Below are positions 1-9,319 of a stretch of DNA of 64,000 nucleotides, piece after piece. The stretch is from Rhizopus arrhizus (Eukaryota > Mucoromycota > Mucoromycetes > Mucorales > Rhizopodaceae): assembly GCA_024220505.1 (NCBI GenBank), contig JAKZZE010000032.1, positions 548,457-612,456 on the forward strand, in the 5' to 3' direction. The translations under genes were made by a program, and so were the position numbers. Below the pieces are notes generated by a model. That model ran no database searches, had not been told where the DNA came from, and saw nothing but the letters and a program-made list of their open reading frames with translations. The number at the start of each line of letters is the position of its first letter. Position 1 is the stretch's first letter.

Positions 1-492
1 AGCAGTGGACAAAGAAGGAGGCAAGTAGAGACAGATGAGCCGTAGAGAACGACCCAACTGCAGACCAAGAGCATACTTACAGCTCACAGGGAACTCAACC
101 ACAGGAAGAGGACACCGAGGAGAGACCAAGGCAGAGACACCCATAGAACCACGATACTGACCTGCAACAGGAGAGCCATAGAGATGGAACTGCTGCCATG
201 AGGTCGGAAGGCGAGCAGGAGGAAGCAACCAGGTTTCGGTAATAAAGACCAACGAGAACGACTGGCAGTGACGGAGGAGGTCATCGACTGTGGAAGCCTG
301 GAGACCGTTGGCATTCCACAAGCCGATGGTAAGCGGAACAGATGAAGTTGATGAAGGAGAACGAGAGGATGAACCATGGAAGCCATGAGAACCAAGAGAA
401 ACTAAAGGAGAGGAAGGGGTTGACGGATCTGGGACCATACCAGATGGAGAGACCGAGGATGCATTATAATGACAAGTATTACTGCTCATCAT
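1..492 (-). CDS. LINE ORF2 N-terminal part (APE-type endonuclease domain), partial
   Basis: This is the start of the LINE polyprotein, 164 codons read without a stop to the window edge. The ATG at 492 overlaps the ORF1 stop as TAATG. A Ser/Pro-rich leader of about 50 residues is followed by the start of an endonuclease/exonuclease/phosphatase fold, with the motifs LWNANG and FITETWLLPP. In this family that domain nicks target DNA to prime reverse transcription. The reverse transcriptase part is outside the window. Confidence 0.85.
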   Translation of the reverse strand, partial: MMSSNTCHYNASSVSPSGMVPDPSTPSSPLVSLGSHGFHGSSSRSPSSTSSVPLTIGLWNANGLQASTVDDLLRHCQSFSLVFITETWLLPPARLPTSWQQFHLYGSPVAGQYRGSMGVSALVSPRCPLPVVEFPVSCKYALGLQLGRSLRLICLYLPPSLSTA

Positions 493-1462
493 TATAATGA
501 TCCAAAGCTGGAGCGAGAGGCAGGACGGTCTTGATCATACTGATCCAGAAGCATTTCATCGTCAGGTTGGTCACGATGGCGCGGGAAGGCAGGACGGTCT
601 TGCTTGGCAGCCAAGACTTCAGAGACAGCCTCATCAGACACCATGGCATTGGCCAAAAAGAAACGAGAGACAGCAACAGCAACAGGATAGCGCAAGCGCT
701 CAAGGGTACGAAGACAACGCTCGTTGGAAATATGCGCCATCTTTTCTTGACGTACCTCAAGAGACGCAGAAGAGAAAGCAGGGTCAGCAACGTTGTCCGG
801 ATCTAAGGGATCGAACTGATCAAGGACCTTGATCTTTGCTTTCTCCAGCAAAGAGACGAGAGCAGGCTTGTACTGGAGATGGACAAGCAGACCAACAACG
901 GAGTGTGCGGGGAATGAAACATCTAACACCCGCCAGGTGTCAACACCCAAGCGACCAAGACGACGACGAGCTTCAGTGTATGACATTTTGCGAGATCTAG
1001 GTATATACACGTATTCGAATCCTTGTTCACCTGTAACAGGCTGGAAGCCTCTTGCAGCAGCGGCACGACGACGGAGTTTGTTCTTGGAACCACGTGAAGC
1101 CACAGTAGCCCAAGATGAAGCAGCAGTACCCAAAGAGGGCGAAGAAACGGTCTCTTTAGCACCATTTGAGGAGCAGGAGAAGAAGCAGCGGCATTTGAAC
1201 TTGGGGTGTCCCTAGGAGTTCCGGCAGATTGTGCGGCAAGCTGTGCACGTAAAGAATTGATCTCATTGGCCTGACTGTTGGTCAGTTCCAAAAGGCGAGC
1301 GTTTTCGAGCTGGAGCTGCTCTAAGGCACTCAAGCGGGCAGTAAGGTCTTCGTAGGCTGCAGCCAAAGACTGAAGAGTGACGTCAGCATTTGAATTTGCT
1401 GAGTTTACTGAGGCAGCGGCGTTGGGGATCCTTGAACCCAAGTTTTTTCTTAAGGGTCCCAT
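492..1462 (-). pseudogene. LINE ORF1 (coiled-coil RNA-binding type protein), frameshifted
   Basis: The ATG at 1462 opens a frame with a leucine-heptad coiled coil at about residues 25-85 (ALEQLQLENARLLELTNSQA). The frame is lost near 1160, and the rest continues in another frame from about 1133 (GTAASSWATVASR) to the stop at 492. Comparison with the intact copy at 50996 shows that one net base is missing here, just after the SSPAP motif. The C-terminal half (YVYIPRSRKM, LGVDTWRVLDVSFPAHSVVG) is strongly conserved between copies, so this is a recent break or a sequencing error. No CCHC knuckle is visible. Confidence 0.8.
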
Positions 1463-1624
1463 CTCTTTGACAAACTTCAAACTGATAAAAAGCGATGTAA
1501 AGTTGACGTATTCAAAAAATTAAAGATACCAAAAGGTGTGTTTTTGAAAGATGAATCGAATGGTGTAAAAATTGGAGACGGATGGCTTGATTTGGCGGAG
1601 TTATCGACTTTTTTAAAAAATAAA

Positions 1625-1660
1625 CAAGTTTACCTTTTTAACCAAAAGCGAAAGAAAAGT
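1625..1660 (-). promoter_or_regulatory. Hyperconserved 36-nt LINE 5' tip
   Basis: These 36 nt are identical to 37577-37612 next to tRNA-Val and nearly identical at 55828 and 61882, while the leader just downstream is clearly diverged. On the minus strand the tip begins ACTTTTCTTTCGC and ends AAACTTG. The conservation suggests a promoter or 5'-junction signal. Read the other way, it forms the immediate 5' flank of the tRNA genes. Confidence 0.6.
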
Positions 1661-1732
1661 GAGGGATTAGCTCAGCGGTAGAGCGGAAGATTGCAAATCT
1701 TTAGGTCCCGTGTTCAATCCACGGATTCCTCT
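1661..1732 (+). tRNA. tRNA-Cys (GCA)
   Basis: A complete cloverleaf can be folded. The acceptor GAGGGAT pairs with ATTCCTC at 1725-1731, with one G-U. The D-arm contains TTAGCTCAGCGG. The anticodon loop TTGCAAA gives anticodon GCA, and the T-arm contains GTTCAATCC. The discriminator is T, as usual for tRNA-Cys, and there is no intron. A TTTTT run at about 1750 can serve as Pol III terminator. The 5' flank is the LINE tip, so the native upstream sequence has been displaced. Confidence 0.95.
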
Positions 1733-1799
1733 GACACCTTAGATTTTTCGTCGTTTCTGAAGATGTTGAAAGAAGACAAGCAGTAATGTTTTTTTGTAC

Positions 1800-2002
1800 T
1801 GTAACGAAAATGGTAATAAGGATACACAGAGATTAGCCGAGTCAAGTCAGAAAGATAAAAAAAATTAAAAATATAAAAAAATGTTAAAAAGATAAAAAAG
1901 GTTGAAAATATAAAAAAAAGTCAAAAAAAATAAGAAAAGCTAATGTAACACACACAATGGGAAAATATTAAAAATTGTACCACAAGAATTGAATGAATAC
2001 AG
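1800..2002 (+). mobile_element. Truncated LTR fragments
   Basis: 1800-1943 matches the first ~145 nt of the Gypsy-1 LTR (starts TGTAACGAAAATGG) and then stops. It is followed from about 1944 by a second LTR-like start (TGTAACACACACAATGG) related to the sequence at 9766. Gypsy-1 proper begins right after, at 2003. These look like remains of older insertions at the same place. Confidence 0.65.
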
Positions 2003-2488
2003 TGTAACGAAAATGGTAATAAGGATACACAGAGATTAGCCGAGTCAAGTCAGAAAGATAAAAAAAATTAAAAATATAAAAAATGTTAAAAAGATAAAAA
2101 AAGTTAAAAATATAAAAAAAGTCAAAAAAATAAGAAAAGCTAAAAAGAAAACAAAAAAAAATATTATTCATATATATATATATATACCATCTTTTTGTGA
2201 AGAAATTGTCAGTCAGTTTAAATAAATCATATATTTTTACTCAATAATTAACAAACTTTAACAAGAAAGTCCCTGTTCACTTAAACTTTTTACTCTACTT
2301 TAACTTTTATCAAGAAATATCGTATTGATCTTACATATAAGATCTGGTGGTCACTACTTATCAAGCATCTGCTTAAATTCTATATAAAACAACAACTTAC
2401 AAGGCAATCACAACCTTACAATCAAGCTTTACAAGCAAACTTAACTCAAATTAACACAAACCTACAAGCCAACCATAATAAAATAACA
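2003..2488 (+). repeat. Gypsy-1 5' LTR
   Basis: It starts TGTAACG, has an A-rich stretch with repeated AAAAATATAAAAAA motifs, a TATATATATA run at about 2171-2186, and the hairpin GATCTTACATATAAGATC (2327-2344) directly before TGGTGGTCACTAC. It ends AAATAACA. The other copy is at 9251. Confidence 0.9.
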
Positions 2489-2490
2489 TT

Positions 2491-2508
2491 TGGTGGTCAC
2501 TACGAGGG
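2491..2508 (+). promoter_or_regulatory. Gypsy-1 primer-binding site candidate
   Basis: TGGTGGTCACTACGAGGG lies 2 nt after the 5' LTR end, where a tRNA primer would pair through TGG with the tRNA CCA end. The first 13 nt also occur inside the LTR at 2345-2357. The tRNA partner cannot be assigned from this window. Confidence 0.55.
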
Positions 2509-2621
2509 AAATAAAACAACAAATCAAGAAATCAAATCGAAATAAAACATCAAATCAAGAAATTCAACAACCAAGAAACAACCTTAAACAAAAAATATTA
2601 TCAAATTTACCTGGAACTAAA

Positions 2622-3776
2622 ATGGCTTATATAAACGGACACATCGCGTTGGCAAATGCTAACATGAACGCAAGTTATCGACCTACTTTAATTGATTTCC
2701 ATGGCTACGAAGGAGAAGACTTCCGTCATTTTGTAGAAAGTTTGGAATCTTACTTTGCTATTAACAATATTACTCAAGAACCACGCAAGCTTATTATTCT
2801 CAAGGCACAACTAAGAGGAGCCGCCAAAGTGTATTACGAAAAAGAAATACTCAAAAGAATACCTGGAATCAACTACGAACAAGCCGTAGACCTATTGAAA
2901 AATTATTACATAACTCCAGAATTGATACAGAGTTACGAATTAGAATTTAACGAAATGTATCAAGGCGAACAGGAACACCCACAAATATTCTTGGCCAGAC
3001 TAAAAGAAGCCGCAGACCTTGCTAACATAACTAATGATGCAGTCATCGAAAGCCGATTTCGTGCAGGTCTCTTACGAGAAATCAAACAGTTCTGTATACA
3101 GAGTAGTTCTAAAAACTTACAAGACTGGATCAATCACGCCGAAGGATGGTGGAACGCCAATCGACCTCGAAAGATTGCAATGGTTGATAATCCTTTCATA
3201 CCAAGGAATGCCAATCAAGCTTTGATATATCATAATGAAAATCAACATCATCATCATCTATCAAGCAATCATAATATTGACTTAATTGATACAAATGAAC
3301 ATGCCATGCCAGCACTAGCATATAATCAAATACATTATAACAATGCTCAACCTAGTAGTAATTACTATTATGACAATACACATGGCACAAATCAATTGAC
3401 AACAATGGATACATCAAGAAACCGTAATCAGTTGCATCATGTTCAATACAATGGACATCAACACATACGTCCTAACCAACAACAAGATCTTATTGGTCTT
3501 ATACAACAAGCTATTCGCCAAGAGCTTAGTAGTCAACAATATCAACAGCAACCTACTAGAAACAACAGGTATAATAATTATAACAATAATTATAATAGGT
3601 CTGGAAGATATGGAAATAACGACAGCAATGGACGATACGATAACAGTAACAGAAATTATACGCCAAATCAAAGGAGATCATATGACCAACCAGCAAGTCA
3701 GGATCAACGGCAACCAAATAACCAACCCAGTAACCAACATAACAATCAACAGAATAATCAGTCAAAAAACTATTAG
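2622..3776 (+). CDS. gag: Gypsy-1 Gag
   Basis: The first good ATG is at 2622, giving 384 aa; the frame is open further upstream but without an ATG. The N-terminal ~200 residues look like a retrotransposon Gag capsid domain (FHGYEGEDFRHFVESLESYF, later EHPQIFLARLKEAADLA). The C-terminal third is very rich in Asn, Gln, His and Tyr, and I see no CCHC zinc knuckle. The frame ends at TAG 3774-3776, two codons after a slippery heptamer that would direct a fraction of ribosomes into pol. Confidence 0.88.
   Translation: MAYINGHIALANANMNASYRPTLIDFHGYEGEDFRHFVESLESYFAINNITQEPRKLIILKAQLRGAAKVYYEKEILKRIPGINYEQAVDLLKNYYITPELIQSYELEFNEMYQGEQEHPQIFLARLKEAADLANITNDAVIESRFRAGLLREIKQFCIQSSSKNLQDWINHAEGWWNANRPRKIAMVDNPFIPRNANQALIYHNENQHHHHLSSNHNIDLIDTNEHAMPALAYNQIHYNNAQPSSNYYYDNTHGTNQLTTMDTSRNRNQLHHVQYNGHQHIRPNQQQDLIGLIQQAIRQELSSQQYQQQPTRNNRYNNYNNNYNRSGRYGNNDSNGRYDNSNRNYTPNQRRSYDQPASQDQRQPNNQPSNQHNNQQNNQSKNY
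3764..3770 (+). promoter_or_regulatory. -1 ribosomal frameshift heptamer A AAA AAC at the gag-pol junction
   Basis: Gag reads TCA AAA AAC TAT TAG across 3762-3776. Slipping back one base on A AAA AAC leads into CTA TTA GGG, which is open without a stop down to 6859. The phase is exactly that of the canonical X XXY YYZ signal. A downstream pseudoknot was not modelled. Confidence 0.75.
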
Positions 3777-6700
3777 GGTCAGTTGCTTTTGATAACTCAC
3801 AGAAGAATGGTCAACTGAACACCCAAAAAGATACAAAAACCATTAAAACCCCTAAACAACAACAGCTCAATGCAATATTAACAGATAAATACAATAACAA
3901 ACAAAAGGATCTCTATGCAGCAATCAGACCAGAAAGACCTCCTGACGTTGCTACAGCTACACCCTATCCAAACTCTAGACCCACAAATAAAGAAAAAGGA
4001 AAACAAGTAGCAAAACCTACCATAACCAGAAAAGTCACTACACGAAGTCATATCGAAGAAGTGAAAAATCCCACACCAGTACAACAAACGCAACCCACTC
4101 GAACTGAAGCTATGGATACGGATCTTCCTATACAAGACAAGGTTAATGGTCGACTAAATAAACCAAGGACTAGAAGAATAGATCCAGATATCAAATATGA
4201 TATAGTCTCAGATGTATTAAAACAAAAAGCCGATATCGAAATTGGAGATTTGATCACAGTAGCCCCATCTTTACGCAAAAAGCTTGTGGAAGAATGTAGA
4301 CCAAAAAGAAAACCAAGACAAGAAGGAAATAAACAAGCTACCCAACAAACAATGGCTCTGATAGAAGACGAGGAAATCAATACCACTGCAGCCTACTCAA
4401 CTGTGAGTATTGGAGACAAAAACATTAAAGCCCTAGTAGATAGTGGTGCATCAAAAACCTGTATGTCAAAGGCCCTAGCAGACGCTCTTGAATTAGAAAT
4501 AGATTCAGCATCCGAAAACGTATTCACACTAGGAAATGGAACCAAGCAACCCGCTCTCGGATTGATATACGACGTCCCAATTGAAGTCAAGGAAGACATG
4601 GTCATACCCTGCACAATTGAAGTATTGCCATCATGCCCTTCACATCTTATACTAGGAAGCAATTGGTTAAACCGTGCTAAAGCCAAGATTGATTTCAATA
4701 GCTCTTCATTAAAAGTCAAATATAAAAATCAAAAGGCAGAACTACCAATACACTTCATACGAAAAAGTACACCGTTACCCAAAATGAAAACATTCCATCA
4801 AGACTATCAACATCCTATAAGTCTCACGAACTCACATTCCGAGAAGCATGTACATTTTGAAGATAGCGATTCAGAAGGAAGTTACTCATCAACCGAAGAG
4901 GAATCTGAATCAGAAAGCGAAGAAACCAGTGACGATGATATAGAAATGGAAGTAACAGCCTTAGAAAGAAGTTATGAACAAGAATCATTGCAAGTTTTGG
5001 AAAATGACAAATACGAGGAAGTAGTTATTACAAATTCACAAGAAATGTATTCGATAAAGTCAACAGACACAGGACTTTTAGTACAAGCGTATTCATCGAA
5101 ACATATCAGCTTAGACAAATCCAAAGAAGACACTCAGAATATACTATATGACTTTTACATTACACATCCAAAGTTAATGCAGTCTTCAGGATATTTTGAT
5201 CAGTCATCTTCATTCATAATCAACAAAAAGTCACTCGACATACGCATATATAATCGCACAGAAAATGATATTTATCTAGAACCTGGTGAAGAAATTGGAA
5301 TATTGGAAGCTCATGATCTAAATGACGATACAATAATCAAAGCATATGAAATAGACAGAAACTCGACATTATGCACTTTAGAACACGATATTATTGAACA
5401 AAATCTAAACAAGGAAGAACAAGATACGCTAAAGCCACAGCTATTGGAAAAACTAGAAATAGGAGATATAAATAAATCAATGAAAGAAGAACTGCTTAAG
5501 TTACTGAAAAGATACCAGCATATATTTGACTGGGACAACGATACAATTGGACGCACAAACCTAATCAATCACAAGATTATCATAGAAGAAAATACATTAC
5601 CTATTAGTCACCGCCCGTACAGAATCAGTCCTTTGGAAGCAGATCACCTTCAAAAGGAATTGGATAAATATTGTAAATTAGGAGTTATATCACCATCGAA
5701 TAGCCCGTGGGCAGCACCAGTGATATTAGTAAAGAAGAAGAATGGTGATTACAGAATGGTCATAGACTACAGAAAATTAAATGCAAAGACGAAGAAAGAT
5801 GCATATCCTTTACCAAGAATAGACGATTTATTGGACACCCTAGGAAAAGCCAAAGTATTTTCAGCACTCGACATGCGCTCTGGTTTCCATCAAGTACCAT
5901 TAGACGAGGATAGCAAGGAATTTACTGCTTTCACTACCAAATATGGAACATACCACTATAACACCTTGCCTATGGGACTTGTAAATTCGCCAGCAACCTT
6001 TCAGCGTTTAATAGATTTATGTTTCCGCCCGCTAATGAACAAGTGCTTAGTAGCCTATATAGACGACCTTAATGTATACTCCCATAACGATGAAGAGCAT
6101 TTAATACATCTAGAACAAGTATTTCAGTGCATAGAAACCGCCAATCTCAAATTGAATCCAGAGAAATGTTTCTTCTTTAAAGATCATTTGAAATTTCTTG
6201 GATACATCGTTACCAACCAAGGCATACAAACCGATCCAGACAAAATAAAGAAGATTGTCGAATATCCGATACCAACCACTATTACGCAAGTCAGATCTTT
6301 CCTAGGAATAGCATCATATTATCGAAGATTTATAAAGAATTTTGCAGCTATTGCAAGGCCGTTACATGAACAAACTAAAACCAAGAAGAAAATCCCATGG
6401 ACAGAAGCCGCAACCAAGTCATTTGGAACACTCAAGAAATTATTAACAACTGCACCCGTCCTGGCAAGACCGGATTTCAGCAAAAGTTTTATCCTAGTTA
6501 CAGACGCCTCAAAGTTAGGACTAGGATGTGTCTTAACTCAACTCGACGATGATGGAAAAGAACATCCTATTATATTTGCAAGTCGTGGGCTCAAACCTAA
6601 CGAAGCCAATTATGCCCCCACAAAATTAGAATGCTTAGCAGTTATTTGGGCAGTAAAACTCTTTAGACCATATTTACTTGGAAAGAAATTCATGATCATT

Positions 6701-6859
6701 ACAGATCACTCAGCCTTAACTGGACTTCTCAAGACACCAAACCCAACCGGAATAATAGCCCGATGGATCGTCACATTATCAGAATACGACTTTGAAATTA
6801 AATATAGACCTGGACGTGTCAACGAAAGTGCAGATTTCCTGTCAAGACTTGGATATTAA
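3770..6859 (+). CDS. pol: Gypsy-1 Pol: protease, reverse transcriptase, RNase H
   Basis: The frame is entered by -1 frameshifting at 3764-3770 and is open to 6859, about 1030 codons. Domains in order: a basic and Pro-rich linker; aspartic protease with LVDSGASKTCM at about 4433, followed by LILGSNWL; an acidic Ser/Glu-rich linker (4850-4960); reverse transcriptase at about 5600-6200 (ISPSNSPWAAPVILVKKKNG, ALDMRSGFHQ, catalytic YIDD near 6057); RNase H at about 6490-6850 (VTDASKLGLG, ITDHSALTGLL). Unlike most Gypsy pol genes it stops after RNase H, and integrase follows in another frame after a 0.3 kb spacer. No ATG begins the frame upstream, which supports expression as a Gag-Pol fusion. Confidence 0.92.
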   Translation, partial: LLGSVAFDNSQKNGQLNTQKDTKTIKTPKQQQLNAILTDKYNNKQKDLYAAIRPERPPDVATATPYPNSRPTNKEKGKQVAKPTITRKVTTRSHIEEVKNPTPVQQTQPTRTEAMDTDLPIQDKVNGRLNKPRTRRIDPDIKYDIVSDVLKQKADIEIGDLITVAPSLRKKLVEECRPKRKPRQEGNKQATQQTMALIEDEEINTTAAYSTVSIGDKNIKALVDSGASKTCMSKALADALELEIDSASENVFTLGNGTKQPALGLIYDVPIEVKEDMVIPCTIEVLPSCPSHLILGSNWLNRAKAKIDFNSSSLKVKYKNQKAELPIHFIRKSTPLPKMKTFHQDYQHPISLTNSHSEKHVHFEDSDSEGSYSSTEEESESESEETSDDDIEMEVTALERSYEQESLQVLENDKYEEVVITNSQEMYSIKSTDTGLLVQAYSSKHISLDKSKEDTQNILYDFYITHPKLMQSSGYFDQSSSFIINKKSLDIRIYNRTENDIYLEPGEEIGILEAHDLNDDTIIKAYEIDRNSTLCTLEHDIIEQNLNKEEQDTLKPQLLEKLEIGDINKSMKEELLKLLKRYQHIFDWDNDTIGRTNLINHKIIIEENTLPISHRPYRISPLEADHLQKELDKYCKLGVISPSNSPWAAPVILVKKKNGDYRMVIDYRKLNAKTKKDAYPLPRIDDLLDTLGKAKVFSALDMRSGFHQVPLDEDSKEFTAFTTKYGTYHYNTLPMGLVNSPATFQRLIDLCFRPLMNKCLVAYIDDLNVYSHNDEEHLIHLEQVFQCIETANLKLNPEKCFFFKDHLKFLGYIVTNQGIQTDPDKIKKIVEYPIPTTITQVRSFLGIASYYRRFIKNFAAIARPLHEQTKTKKKIPWTEAATKSFGTLKKLLTTAPVLARPDFSKSFILVTDASKLGLGCVLTQLDDDGKEHPIIFASRGLKPNEANYAPTKLECLAVIWAVKLFRPYLLGKKFMIITDHSALTGLLKTPNPTGIIARWIVTLSEYDFEIKYRPGRVNESADFLSRLGY

Positions 6860-7000
6860 TCAACTACATGGAGGATGGGAGGGTAGATGATACATAAACT
6901 CAAGAAAAATCCAAAAACAACACAAAATACGCATAAAAAAAAAAATTCATATTATCAACTACATGGAGGAAGGGAGGGGAAGTTGAAACAAAATATACAA
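6857..7000 (+). repeat. Duplicated purine-rich block between RNase H and integrase
   Basis: ATCAACTACATGGAGGA occurs at about 6859 and again at about 6955. Each copy is followed by a G-rich purine run (TGGGAGGG, then AGGGAGGGGAAG). The pair fills most of the pol-integrase spacer and resembles polypurine tracts placed centrally. Confidence 0.6.
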
Positions 7001-7167
7001 AATCATCAAAAACAATAGAAAATTTCAAAAATCATAAGAGGAAGGCCACCCTAGAAAACAAACAGTCGTGAGAAGAAAAAACTTTAACAACACTAAAATT
7101 GGAAATATCACACATAAAAATCAAGACCCTGAAACAATAACATATCAAGAACTTTATATTACCAAAA

Positions 7168-8418
7168 ATGGAACAACAGCAAATTGACATCGTGAAACAA
7201 TATCTGCAAGAGTTGAAACTACCAGAAGATATCACGCACAAACAGAAAAGATACTTACAGAAGCAAGCACATAAGTTTACCATATACAAGGATAATCTGT
7301 ATAGATACAACACCGAAAACGGAATAATACGAAAAGTACTGAACAAGCAAGAAGCTGAAGAAATCATGTACTCATATCATCAACACCCTCTTGGTGGACA
7401 TTTGGCATATAACAATACACTACACAAAATCGCATCACGTTATTATTGGGAAAACATGACCAAGGACATAATGGAATATGTAAAGAAATGTCACAGATGT
7501 CAGAGACATGGGAAAAAGTCGTTAAAAGAAGAATTATACCCTGTGCCAATATCAGCAAAACCTTTCGATCGCATCGCTTTAGACGTAAAACATGTACAAG
7601 CTTCACGATCCGGAAACAGATATATCATAGCAGGAATTGACTACCTTACTAAATATGTGGAAGCAAGACCCATTCGTTTCCAAACTGCATCAGAAATTGC
7701 TTTATTCTTATACGAAGAAATCATATGTAGACATGGTTGTCCTACAATTATAGTTTCGGACAATGGCAAACCATTTGTTAGCAAGATGATACAACAAGTA
7801 TGCAGGAATTTTTCGATTATTCACAAGACCACTACACCATACAACCCTCAAAGTAATGGATTGATTGAACGTTTCAACAGAACCTTAGGACAAATCCTAC
7901 AAAAACGTACAAAAGAAGAAAAAGACGATTGGGACTTGTACTTACCAGCTGCACTATTTGCTTATCGAACCATTAAACAAGGATCAACAAAGAATACACC
8001 ATTTTTCTTACTATATGGGTATGAACCGAAGACACCATTCGATATAGATCATCATGTGTATGAACGGAATTCACCCAAATTTGACGCTATCCTACGACAT
8101 CGGACAATTCACCAAATATACAATCTTAACAGAATAAGAGAAATGGCCGTGAAAAACATACAACGAGCTCAAGAAACGCAGAAAAAGCAGATTGATAAAA
8201 AGATACTAGATGAACGCAAGGAACTGAAACCACCGTTCAAATTAGGAGATATAGTTCTCATTTACCGAGATTATTTGTCAACATCATGGTCAGCAAAGTT
8301 ACAAGATAAGTGGGAAGGACCATACGTTATACAGCATATACTTGGAAAAGGAACATATCATATCAAAGCATGGATCCTCATGACACAAAGCTTAGAAGGA
8401 TACATGGAAATAGAATGA
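7168..8418 (+). CDS. Gypsy-1 integrase on a separate ORF
   Basis: 416 aa from the ATG at 7168. It inserts reverse-transcribed DNA into the genome. The N-terminal zinc-binding H2C2 motif is visible (YHQHPLGGH, then CHRCQRHG) at about residues 70-115. The catalytic core has D in LDVKHVQ, D in VSDNGKPF and E in LIERFNRTLG. A C-terminal GPY/F-like segment (DKWEGPYVIQHI) follows; no chromodomain is apparent. The ORF is in a different frame from pol and is separated from its stop by ~308 nt, so how it is translated is unclear. Confidence 0.9.
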   Translation: MEQQQIDIVKQYLQELKLPEDITHKQKRYLQKQAHKFTIYKDNLYRYNTENGIIRKVLNKQEAEEIMYSYHQHPLGGHLAYNNTLHKIASRYYWENMTKDIMEYVKKCHRCQRHGKKSLKEELYPVPISAKPFDRIALDVKHVQASRSGNRYIIAGIDYLTKYVEARPIRFQTASEIALFLYEEIICRHGCPTIIVSDNGKPFVSKMIQQVCRNFSIIHKTTTPYNPQSNGLIERFNRTLGQILQKRTKEEKDDWDLYLPAALFAYRTIKQGSTKNTPFFLLYGYEPKTPFDIDHHVYERNSPKFDAILRHRTIHQIYNLNRIREMAVKNIQRAQETQKKQIDKKILDERKELKPPFKLGDIVLIYRDYLSTSWSAKLQDKWEGPYVIQHILGKGTYHIKAWILMTQSLEGYMEIE

Positions 8419-8618
8419 AGCCTTATTTGTTACCTAAAGTTCAATGGTGCCAAGAAAATGAAAGAAGTATCATGACCAACCTGGATGAGCAAACAAAGGA
8501 GCTCTTCCTATGAAACAAAACAACAGATGATATATAACAATAATCAACACAGAAAGAATATATATATAGACAAAAAAAAAAAAAAAAAAAAGAAGAAGAC
8601 AAGAACTCATTAAAACCA

Positions 8619-9319
8619 ATGACCAACTCAGAAAACAAACAACAACAAGACTCGAACGATGAATTTTTCTCTATGGAAGTAGATGTATACTTAAAAAGAG
8701 TATACATAGAACAAGGATATGAAGCTGCCATGGTCGCAACAATTGACTTCCTCAAGATGTGGGAAAGCTGCAATGTAGGGCCCAAAACTTGACATATGAA
8801 GTGGATGGAGACATATTAACGAGAGAAGACTATGCTATTCATGTAATTGACGGTATCAAATTATGTATACATGGAGAAGCTATGAGAAAAGAAAAACTGG
8901 AGACCTCGTGGGAAGAGGAAGACGATATGGAGCTTTTAAATAATGTGGAAGGTCTAATCAGCGAGCAGTATCAGCAATATACTACCACCATACGAGAAAT
9001 AGAAGAACTTTTAATCTTAAGGGATACCTTGTGCGATACACTAGCAACTAACATAAGACATTGGGCTCATTTTCGATTTGCTAAACCAAGATCCACAAAA
9101 GAGTCAGTAGGAATATATTCAGCAATAAAGCAAACTATGTTAAAGACAATCTTACCTGGTTACAGCTTCCATCGAGCCCTCGCTAACAAGATAAAGCAAG
9201 TAGATCCCTGGACAAGAATCGTGGGCGATTCTTCCCGTGGTGCGGGAATCTGTAACGAAAATGGTAATAAGGATACACAGAGATTAGCCGAGTCAAGTCA
9301 GAAAGATAAAAAAAATTAA
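8619..9319 (+). pseudogene. Extra ORF after integrase, unknown function, frame break near 8770
   Basis: The ATG at 8619 opens a frame (MTNSENKQQQ) lasting to TGA at about 8793. A second frame, open through 8759-9319, overlaps it and continues with a similar charged, helical-looking composition (WEEEDDMELLNNVEGL, IREIEELLILRDTL). The second frame runs into the 3' LTR at 9251, so the meaningful part ends about there. Together they would make about 210 aa with one frame change. I recognise no domain and see no signal peptide or membrane segment, so an envelope-type role is not supported. Confidence 0.5.

Larger units (their letters stand above)
1..1660 (-). mobile_element. LINE copy 1, 5' part (non-LTR retrotransposon), cut by window start
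   Basis: On the minus strand the order is 5' leader (1660-1463), ORF1 (1462-492) and the start of ORF2 (492-1). The element is a diverged relative of the LINEs at 50855, 55828 and 61882. The leader is only roughly two-thirds identical to theirs by eye, except for its first 36 nt, which match exactly. Its 5' end abuts tRNA-Cys (1661) with no spacer, in head-to-head orientation. The 3' end lies outside the window, so no target duplication can be checked. Confidence 0.88.

Noticed and set aside
2327..2503. Tf1-like self-priming of Gypsy-1
   Set aside because: Self-priming needs an LTR sequence complementary to the primer site; here the LTR contains the same sequence, not its complement.
2490..2621. 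Gag starting at 2490
   Set aside because: The frame is open, but it has no ATG and covers the primer-binding site; the first ATG is at 2622.
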